Shown piece after piece: positions 26,509-33,284 of a stretch of 64,000 nt of DNA; the first letter of the stretch is position 1; each line of letters starts with the position of its first letter. The notes under the pieces were generated by a model that was not told the DNA's origin, made no database searches, and saw only the letters and a program-made list of their open reading frames with translations. The DNA is from Canna indica (taxonomy: Eukaryota; Streptophyta; Magnoliopsida; Zingiberales; Cannaceae). Location of the stretch: the NCBI GenBank assembly GCA_034359265.1, contig CP136898.1:57215501-57279500 (forward strand), in the 5' to 3' direction. The translations under genes were made by a program, and so were the position numbers.

Positions 26509-26511
26509 TTT
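26436..26511 (+). promoter_or_regulatory. 5S internal promoter remnants and T5 terminator
   Basis: In 5S genes, TFIIIA and Pol III use an internal A box, intermediate element and C box; the matching positions here are TTAAGTGTGC near 26441, the GAGAGTAGTA stretch near 26457 and GAATGGGTGACC near 26470. A run of five T follows at 26507-26511, a typical Pol III stop. If Pol III used this promoter, the transcript would be expected to stop before the LINE body. Activity is untested; only the sequence resemblance is seen. Confidence 0.5.
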
Positions 26512-27550
26512 AAGGAGTTGGAAGTTGGATTGGAGCGGATTTTGGAGCGGATTTTGGGCTCTCGCGGCGACTGGGATGATGTTTGGGCGTTTTTGGCGTG
26601 CGGAGGAGTGTTGTGGGCAGCTGTTTGGAGTTTGAGCCGGTTCGGTAAGGGGTTGACCCGACTGGACATTTGTTTGTCCAGTTTGGGAATACTTTTTTAC
26701 CTCCAGTGGAAGGGGTTTGGTTATTTTGGGTATTTGTTTGGGCGTTTGGGAAGCAGTTCTCTCGATTGGGAATTCTTTTGGGCGTCTGGGATATCCTTTT
26801 GGGCGACTGGGAAATAGTTCTTTCGCCTCGCGTTTCTGGATCGCCGTCTGGTTTTCTTCTCCGTCGCTCGTCCCTTCTTGTTGGGTGGCTCTCCTCCGGC
26901 GGTCCTCGGGCGAGGTGGGCAGGGAGAGGTGGTCTCTGGCAGTGGTTTCGTTGGCGGGCGAGTCTGTAGTGTGGGTGGCGGCGGATCTGCGTAGTTAGGG
27001 TTTCCTAAATTTTTTTTGGTGTCGGCGGTTCTTCCCTTGCTCTGAATCGACTGCTCTCCTCCGGCATCTTATTCCGATTCTGGTCAGTCGAAGGTGCGGC
27101 CCCTCGTGGTCGGATCTGCGGTTTGTGTTGTGGTGGCTTGGAGGTTCGGTGATCCAGGTTTTGTTGCACCTTATTCAGCTTGGTTTGGCGGCTGGTTCCT
27201 GCATGGCGGATCCAAGTTTGGTACTGTTTTAGCGGTTTTGTTAGTGCTTGCCTGCTTCTTCCTGGCGGCTGGTGCTTGCAAGGCGTCTCCTTCCTGATTG
27301 CATGCATGTTATTTGGTTTTCTTTAAGGATTTGGCTGTTATCTGCGATCATTCCGTCGGGTGGCTTTTCTCCGACAGTATAATCTCCGGTGTGGTTTTTT
27401 CCATCGGGTGGCTTTTCTTTTCGGATATTCCTGGTCGGCTGCTTCTGTTGGTCTTCGGCCTGCTCCCTATTGGTGTTACTGTGCGTTGAAGTGGCTTCAT
27501 CTTCGATTCCTCCCCGTTTGCTGATCGCAGCTCGCGAGTCGCTCCGCCTT
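26512..27550 (+). other. LINE-A 5' region (presumed 5' UTR)
   Basis: About 1 kb between the 5S segment and the likely ORF1 start, rich in G and T on the + strand. It holds short internal repeats: TTTGGGCGNNTGGGA at 26737, 26777 and 26798, and a 19-bp TCCRTCGGGTGGCTTTTCT pair at 27352 and 27400. Several short frames run through it on both strands, but none resembles a known protein. I take it as untranslated leader, possibly with the element's own promoter. Confidence 0.6.
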
Positions 27551-28663
27551 ATGGCTCGCTCGGCCAAGGCTGGGAGGGGGGGTCGAGGTGCATATAGGAG
27601 GTGTGGTACGACCTCTGGGTTGATATGTGAAGAGAAGGAGCTGAAGGAGGCTGGTGGTCTATCATCTGATCCACATCAAAGTGGTACGCCTTTTGAAGTG
27701 GATGAAGATAGCTCCTCCTTACTGTGTTGTCCTCCGCTTCCGACCGATAAGGGTAAAGCTGTTTTGGCTGCTGCGGGCTCTCCCTTGGTTGAGGAGGGGT
27801 CTAACCCTGATGATCCTCAAGGGAAGAAGGACTTGGATTCTGTGCACTTGGCTTTGGACGAAGGCTCACAGCATTCTAGTGTGAAGGGCACCTCTAAGCC
27901 ATGGTCAGCATTGTTCTCTGTCCCTAAGGCTCCTGCTGAATGCTCGTTGAAGTTTGAGGAGCCTAAGTTTCTAGATGGCCATATTGTCATTGAGGTTTCT
28001 GATGAAGAGTTAGACTGTGGAGCTGCTCATTGGAGGTACTCTTTAGTCGGTTATTTCCTTGGTGCTAAGCCTTACTTCCCCACTGTGAAGGCGAGGGTTA
28101 TGAAGATGTGGAATCCTAATGGTGGGTTTGATGCATTCTCTCTCCCATCTGGTTTCCTTGTCTTCAGATTCATGCAAGAGGAGGACTTGCTTACTGCTCT
28201 TGAGGGGGGACCTTGGTTCGTTCAAGGTAAATTGTTGGTGCTGAAAAGATGGTCCCCAGGAATGAATCTGGAAAAAACACCTTTGTCAGCTATCCCTATG
28301 TGGATTAAGATTTTGAACTTACCCTTGGAATTTTGGAGTGCACCGGTTATTGGGAAAATTATGAGTGGTCTTGGTAAGCCATTGTACATGGATAAACCTA
28401 CTGCTACAAAGAGTAGGATTGGTTATGCTCGGGTGTGCATTGAGGTGGATGTGGGAGCTGGTCTTCCTGATGACTTGACCTTCGTGGTGAGGGGTGTGCA
28501 GTACAAGATAAAGCTTGATTATGAATGGAGACCGTTAAGATGCATTAGATGTTCCACTTTTGATCATGAGGATTCAACATGTCCTTTGAACGCTAAGAAA
28601 ACAACTTCAGTCTGGGTTCCAAGGGTGGCAAAAATGGGAAATGCTTCATATCATATTTACTGA
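27551..28663 (+). CDS. LINE-A ORF1, main part (DUF4283-like, CCHC zinc knuckle)
   Basis: ORF1 proteins of plant L1 elements bind the element RNA and form the ribonucleoprotein with ORF2. The frame is open upstream to an ATG at 27389, but those first 54 codons read like translated leader, so I prefer the ATG at 27551 (MARSAKAGRG; G at +4). This gives 370 residues. The central part (YSLVGYFLGAKPYFPTVKA to about LVLKRWSPGMN) looks like the DUF4283 fold of plant LINE and gag-like proteins. A CX2CX4HX4C knuckle follows (CIRCSTFDHEDSTC), near residues 335-350. The frame stops at 28663, earlier than expected; its natural C-terminus seems to lie in another frame at 28641-29048, so a frameshift near the AAAAA at about 28630 is likely. 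Confidence 0.8.
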   Translation: MARSAKAGRGGRGAYRRCGTTSGLICEEKELKEAGGLSSDPHQSGTPFEVDEDSSSLLCCPPLPTDKGKAVLAAAGSPLVEEGSNPDDPQGKKDLDSVHLALDEGSQHSSVKGTSKPWSALFSVPKAPAECSLKFEEPKFLDGHIVIEVSDEELDCGAAHWRYSLVGYFLGAKPYFPTVKARVMKMWNPNGGFDAFSLPSGFLVFRFMQEEDLLTALEGGPWFVQGKLLVLKRWSPGMNLEKTPLSAIPMWIKILNLPLEFWSAPVIGKIMSGLGKPLYMDKPTATKSRIGYARVCIEVDVGAGLPDDLTFVVRGVQYKIKLDYEWRPLRCIRCSTFDHEDSTCPLNAKKTTSVWVPRVAKMGNASYHIY

Positions 28664-29048
28664 TGAGAAGGTGCCGCTTAGAGCTGAGACAACAGGGGCA
28701 GATAGAAATCATAGTCCAGTACGTCAAAGCAATGGGATGTCGGATCTGGGAAAAGTCGATAGAAATGGCAAATTGTCTAGTTCAGATCTGTCACTTGCAA
28801 ACAGTGGGTCTATCAGGATTGGTAAAGGGGACAACCAGAGGCACGATAGAAGGAACCTGGGAATTCATAGTTTGCACCGTATGACACCTTCTGCAGTGGG
28901 GTCTTCAGGTTTTCAGAATTTTTTCAAGGTTTTAGAAGACTTGGAGTGTGATGGCAGTGCAAGCGGCAATAATAGTTTTTTGATGGAGGGGAGAAATGAT
29001 TGCACTACAGGGGGCCTAGCACTCCCTCCGAAAATTTGCCATGATTAG
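28641..29048 (+). pseudogene. LINE-A ORF1, C-terminal part in a shifted frame
   Basis: An open frame in the frame after ORF1, overlapping its end by 23 nt. It encodes a polar stretch and then FQNFFKVLEDLECDG, of the kind found near the C-terminus of plant L1 ORF1 proteins just before ORF2. Its stop TAG (29046-29048) overlaps the ORF2 start ATG (29041) by 8 nt, the tight ORF1/ORF2 junction expected of such elements. I therefore take it as the detached tail of ORF1 rather than a separate gene. An ATG does begin this frame at 28641, but it shows no sign of being a real start. Confidence 0.7.
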
Positions 29049-29799
29049 TCTTGCATCGTGGAATGTTCGAGGATTAAACTCCTCGACCCGCCGTTCGACG
29101 GTTAGGAGTAGTATCATGCAAAATAAATTGAACTCTATTTGGCTTCTTGAAACAAAGGTGAAAAAACACAAAGCAGTTAGAATTATTCAGGAGACAACTG
29201 GTGGCTGGAAGTTCTACTTCAATCATGACTCTGCAATTAATGGGAGAATTTGTTTAGCTTGGAATCCGGCTGAGGTGGATTATCAGATTATGTTTGAGTC
29301 TGACCAGATGATTTTTGGGAAAGTTTGTGTCTACAGCATGGCAACGTCTTTCTTTTTCACCGCAGTATATGGTAGGAATGAGGAACAAGATAGGAGGAGA
29401 CTCTGGGAACAACTTCACCTGGTTCGTAATCAAGTGGCGGGACCTTGGGTCATCATGGGAGATTTCAATACTGTTTTTAACTCTTCTGAGAAGATTGGTG
29501 GGCGACTTTTTCCCACAAATGCTACCGTCCAGATTTCTGATACTATTGACGCACTTGGGGTATTTGACTTGAAGTGGAAGGGCTGCAAATACACATGGTC
29601 AAATAACCAGATTGGGGCAAATCGTGTTATGTGCAAATTAGATACCTGGTTCGTAATCAAGTGGCGGGACCTTGGGTCATCATGGGAGATTTCAATACTG
29701 TTTTTAACTCTTCTGAGAAGATTGGTGGGCGACTTTTTCCCACAAACGCTACCGTCCAGATTTCTGATACTATTGACGCACTTGGGGTATTTGACTTGA
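29041..29799 (+). pseudogene. LINE-A ORF2, N-terminal endonuclease part (frame broken by duplication)
   Basis: The product begins MISLASWNVRGLN, the usual start of the AP-type endonuclease that nicks target DNA for target-primed reverse transcription. The catalytic-type motifs LLETKV (Glu) and WVIMGDFNTV (Asp-Asn) are present within the first ~150 residues. The frame is faithful through 29643 (201 codons). It then enters the second copy of a 227-bp direct duplication in the wrong frame and stops at 29799. The rest of the protein continues in another frame from 29631. The start is fixed by the conserved SWNVRG segment and by the 8-nt overlap with the ORF1 stop. Confidence 0.85.
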
Positions 29800-29870
29800 A
29801 GTGGAAGGGCTGCAAATACACATGGTCAAATAACCAGATTGGGGCAAATCGTGTTATGTGCAAATTAGAT
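29417..29870 (+). repeat. 227-bp direct tandem duplication inside ORF2
   Basis: Positions 29417-29643 and 29644-29870 are the same 227 bp with a single difference (T at 29520, C at 29747). The length is not a multiple of three, so the duplication shifts the ORF2 frame. A single copy would leave one continuous frame of about 1197 codons. Only about one base of shared sequence is seen at the breakpoints. Confidence 0.95.
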
Positions 29871-32861
29871 AGAGTGCTTGTAAATCCAGATTGGATATCC
29901 GCTTTTCCTGACAGTGAGGCTATTTTTCTAAATCCGGGGGTATCTGACCATTCTTTGGTTACTCTACAGTATCAGAAGCTCCAGCGAAAGAAAGGATCGT
30001 TTAAATTTTTCAACCAGTGGATTTTGAAACCAAATTTCCTTGAGGTAGTACAGGCAGCCTGGTCTTCCACTGTCACTTGTAGAGATGGGAGGAGGCCTAC
30101 TCCGATGTTTTCCCTTGTTCAGAAACTTAAGGCAACCAAGAATGCACTGAAAAAATGGGCCTATGAAAACCATTGTAGGGATAGCTCTGAGAAAAGGAAA
30201 CTGCTTGGGCTTCTTGATGATATTCAGAGCAAAATTCAAGCTTGCCCTTCTGATGAGTACCTTCACACCCAGGATAAGGAATTGAGAGGGAGACTGCAGA
30301 CATTCTTAAATGACGAGGAGGCATCTATGAGGCAAAAATCTAGAGTCCAATGGTTGCATCTGGGGGACTCGAACACCAACTACTTTTACCGAGCCTTCAA
30401 GCAGAGGTGCAGCACAAATGCTATTCATTCCATCCTAGATGACTTGGGTCAAAGAGTGTATGGTGACCAAGCTGAGCAGGCGGCTATTAGTTTCTTCAGG
30501 AATCTTTTTAATGCTCCGCAAGAGGTGGTCGATTTTTCTATCCTCCAAACACACAGGCAGCTCGGGCAAGGAAGCATTGAGGCACTAGGGAGACCGATCC
30601 TCGATCAGGAGATTTATGAGGCTATACACTCGTCTCCAAATGATAAAGCACCAGGCATTGATGGATTCACCAAGGAGTTCTTCACAGCTACATGGGACAT
30701 TACTGGGAGGGAGGTTACGGAAGCTATCCAAAATTTCTTTACTACTAGGAGGCTTTTGAGTGAAGTTAACATCACATCCATCACTTTGGTTCCTAAGAAG
30801 GGGAATCCTGAATCATTTGCTGATTATCGGCCTATCTCGGTTTGTAAAATGTTATACAGGTTTATCTCGAAGATTCTTGCAAATAGGCTTCAAAAGGTTC
30901 TTGTGGATCTAATTGGACCGAATCAGCATGCATTCTTGAAAGGGAGGCTTATTCACGAAAATATTGCCTTATGCCATGAGCTTTTGACGGGCTATCACCT
31001 GCAGCGCGGCCCTCCCCGTATGGCAATTAAGATAGACCTTCACAAAGCATATGACTCTGTTCGATGGGATTTCCTTCTTGAGCTTCTGAGGCGGTATGGT
31101 TTCCCTGGAAATTTTATTGAGTGTATCAGTGCCTGTATTTCAAATCCTAAGTTCACCTTGAACCTTAATGGTGCTTATTGTGGGTTTTTTCCCAGCAGTA
31201 GAGGCTTGCGTCAGGGGTGTCCTATGGCCCCATATCTCTTCATTCTGGTGATGCAGTACTTCTCGGATATTTTGGATAGCCATGTCGCTATGGGTTCCCT
31301 CTCACCCCATCCCAGATGCACTGACCCGTTAGTTACTCACCTCATGTTTGCAGATGACCTATTTTTATTCTCCAGAGCAGACCTTCCATCGGCCGTCGCT
31401 ATTCGGGATTGCTTGGCACACTTCCACCAGGTATCTGGTTTGCGCACTAGTAATCTCAAGTCGCATTTATACGCATCGGGGGTTTCTGTAGAGATGCGGG
31501 CGTCTATTGCTGAGATATTGGGCATGCCCTTCGGGTCACTTCCAGTCCGCTATTTAGGAGTCCCCCTCCTGTCGAATAGACCCTCATTCCAGGACTGCCA
31601 GCCCTTGCTTGACAGTATTGAAGCAAAGATTAATGGGTGGACTAGCAAATGCCTTTCTTATGCTGGCCGCTTGGAGCTGATTAGATCTGTACTGATGGGG
31701 AAAATTTTATATTGGTGTTCTTCTTTTTCTCTGCCTCAACGAATAATCATTCGTATAGAACAGCTCCTTGCACGGTTCCTTTGGTCTGGTAGAGGACAGA
31801 AATGTAATCACAGGATTGCTTGGCTCTCAATATGTAAACCACAGGAGAAAGGCGGACTTGGACTGAGAAATATTAGGAAGCTTAATCAAGCATGCTTGAT
31901 GCGATATGTGTGGGCCGTTGCTTCCAAAAAAGATTCCCTTTGGGTGAGATGGATGCACAGTAATTTTTTGAGGTCACACTCCATTTGGACTCGCCGTACG
32001 CCATCTGTTATTTCGTGGGTGACGAGGAGTATATTTAATGTACGTCACCTAGCTCAGCCTCATGTCACGCACAGGATTGGAAATGGTAGATCTACGATGT
32101 TATGGCATGAACCCTGGCATCCAGATGGCATTCTTATGCATATTGTGGAACGCTACCCATATAGTGCTCCTATATCTGCTGGAGATAAAGTAGCACTGAT
32201 CAGACTTTCTACAGGATGGGATATAACTGGCTATCACCACTCTTGCCTTTTTGAGGCCTGGCAAAAGCTCTCCCACATTCACACATTGGACTATCATAGT
32301 GATGATAATATCCTTTGGAGTGCCTCCCCTTCTGGGAAGTTCACTCTCAAATCTGCGTACGACAGGTTGACTTCTGCGGACCCAAGTGTTGACTGGCATG
32401 AGTTGGTCTGGTTCAAGAATCATATTCCTCTATATTCTTTTATTTCTTGGCTAGCTTTCTGGAACAGACTTCCTACTTTTGATCGTATGCAGGCTTGGGG
32501 TCGGCAGGGCCCAAATATGTGCTATCTCTGTCTGAATGCTTGCGAGAATTTGGATCATATTTTCTTTGATTGTGACTACACATATAAAGTATGGGAGGAG
32601 GTGCTCAAGAGGTGCCGCCTGAGGCCTCGTCGAAGAAATTGGTCTGAAAATCGGATGTGGTTCTTTCATCACTTTAAGGGATCCTCTGAGTCAGCAACCC
32701 ATAGGAAGCTAACCCTCACCACTTCGATATATCACATCTGGACTGAACGGAATCGCAGAATCCATGATGAGCGAAAGAGGTCTTGGGAACTCCTAGCAGG
32801 CACAATCACACATGATATTCAGTGCATGAGAGGATGTGTCCCCCCAATGCTAGCAGACTGA
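29631..32861 (+). CDS. LINE-A ORF2, main part: endonuclease end, reverse transcriptase, zf-RVT
   Basis: This 1076-residue frame carries most of ORF2, the enzyme that nicks the target and copies element RNA into it. The first ~13 codons come from the duplication junction, so its ATG is not a true start. Seen in order: GDFN (about residue 20) and SDHSLVTL (about 106) of the endonuclease; RT motifs NDKAPGIDGF (about 335), YRPIS (about 397), KIDLHKAYDSV (about 466, catalytic Asp), GLRQGCPMAPYLF (about 524) and MFADDLFLF (about 571, catalytic Asp pair); then a zf-RVT region with WFKNHIPLYSFISWLAF (about 925) and CYLCLNACENLDHIFFDC (about 963). There is no RNase H domain, and the product ends shortly after the zf-RVT region. 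The RT active-site residues are intact, but the N-terminus is split off by the 227-bp duplication. Confidence 0.93.
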   Translation: MQIRYLVRNQVAGPWVIMGDFNTVFNSSEKIGGRLFPTNATVQISDTIDALGVFDLKWKGCKYTWSNNQIGANRVMCKLDRVLVNPDWISAFPDSEAIFLNPGVSDHSLVTLQYQKLQRKKGSFKFFNQWILKPNFLEVVQAAWSSTVTCRDGRRPTPMFSLVQKLKATKNALKKWAYENHCRDSSEKRKLLGLLDDIQSKIQACPSDEYLHTQDKELRGRLQTFLNDEEASMRQKSRVQWLHLGDSNTNYFYRAFKQRCSTNAIHSILDDLGQRVYGDQAEQAAISFFRNLFNAPQEVVDFSILQTHRQLGQGSIEALGRPILDQEIYEAIHSSPNDKAPGIDGFTKEFFTATWDITGREVTEAIQNFFTTRRLLSEVNITSITLVPKKGNPESFADYRPISVCKMLYRFISKILANRLQKVLVDLIGPNQHAFLKGRLIHENIALCHELLTGYHLQRGPPRMAIKIDLHKAYDSVRWDFLLELLRRYGFPGNFIECISACISNPKFTLNLNGAYCGFFPSSRGLRQGCPMAPYLFILVMQYFSDILDSHVAMGSLSPHPRCTDPLVTHLMFADDLFLFSRADLPSAVAIRDCLAHFHQVSGLRTSNLKSHLYASGVSVEMRASIAEILGMPFGSLPVRYLGVPLLSNRPSFQDCQPLLDSIEAKINGWTSKCLSYAGRLELIRSVLMGKILYWCSSFSLPQRIIIRIEQLLARFLWSGRGQKCNHRIAWLSICKPQEKGGLGLRNIRKLNQACLMRYVWAVASKKDSLWVRWMHSNFLRSHSIWTRRTPSVISWVTRSIFNVRHLAQPHVTHRIGNGRSTMLWHEPWHPDGILMHIVERYPYSAPISAGDKVALIRLSTGWDITGYHHSCLFEAWQKLSHIHTLDYHSDDNILWSASPSGKFTLKSAYDRLTSADPSVDWHELVWFKNHIPLYSFISWLAFWNRLPTFDRMQAWGRQGPNMCYLCLNACENLDHIFFDCDYTYKVWEEVLKRCRLRPRRRNWSENRMWFFHHFKGSSESATHRKLTLTTSIYHIWTERNRRIHDERKRSWELLAGTITHDIQCMRGCVPPMLAD

Positions 32862-33270
32862 TTGACTATTGATGATCTCTTGGGATTTACCTTCTTATTA
32901 TTCTTGGGAGGAGGTGCTTAACAGGATGGGCTTATTCCTATTTCTATATTGCTAGATGTGTCGGTATGATTGTGAGCTTTTCCCCGGGCTGTGGGACTTA
33001 TTGCTTATTACTTGTTTTCACTCTGTGAGGTTTAGGTCATCATGACTTGTGTGCCTTTCCCGGGCTGTGGGATGTCTTTCTTTTTAGATTGCTATGATTG
33101 TATCGTGGTGAGACCGTCAACCCTAGGGTTTGGGTCTCGAGCTTGCTGATGGCTATGCCGAAGGTGAGGTTCTAGACTCTTTTGTCCTAGGGTGATTGGC
33201 TACTGAACTTTACATGTACACATCTTCTTCATTACTAATACAATTCACTTGCCTTGTTGCAAAAAAAAAA
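32862..33270 (+). other. LINE-A 3' UTR and A-tail
   Basis: About 400 bp of non-coding sequence ending in ten A (33261-33270). It contains CCCGGGCTGTGGG twice (32983 and 33059). A 27-28 bp block near 33142-33169 matches LINE-B (61698-61725, opposite strand) at all but one or two bases. The last bases before the tail, TTGCCTTGTTGC, also match LINE-B. Conserved 3' ends of LINEs often serve RT recognition. Confidence 0.85.
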
Positions 33271-33284
33271 GAATTGCACAATTT
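33268..33284 (+). repeat. LINE-A target-site duplication, right copy
   Basis: AAAGAATTGCACAATTT, identical to 26373-26389; its first three A merge with the element's tail. The satellite continues without further interruption. Confidence 0.9.

Larger units (their letters stand above)
26390..33270 (+). mobile_element. LINE-A: near full-length L1-type retrotransposon with a 5S rRNA head
   Basis: A 6.9-kb non-LTR element inserted in a satellite monomer and bounded by a 14-17 bp target-site duplication. Order: 5S rRNA-like segment, ~1 kb 5' region, ORF1 (nucleic-acid binding), ORF2 (endonuclease, reverse transcriptase, zf-RVT), 3' UTR and ten A. Joining the left flank to the sequence after the right duplication restores the monomer phase, so this is a simple target-primed insertion. 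No LTRs and no RNase H domain are seen. The copy is defective: ORF1 has a frameshift and ORF2 has a 227-bp internal duplication. Because the 5S segment lies inside the duplication, it arrived with the element in the same event. Confidence 0.93.

Noticed and set aside
26476..26998. Overlapping frames in the LINE-A leader and across the 5S end
   Set aside because: They have biased Trp/Gly/Phe-rich composition, overlap each other in several frames, and one starts within the 5S segment; shadows of a GT-rich leader.
27005..27567. Two - strand frames of 100 and 108 codons opposite the LINE-A leader and ORF1 start
   Set aside because: They have low-complexity polar composition and no recognisable domain, and they lie antisense to the element.
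26390..33270. Cassandra-type TRIM element (5S in an LTR)
   Set aside because: No second 5S-bearing LTR, no primer-binding site and no TG...CA ends are seen; the element has LINE ORFs, an A-tail and a LINE-type target-site duplication.
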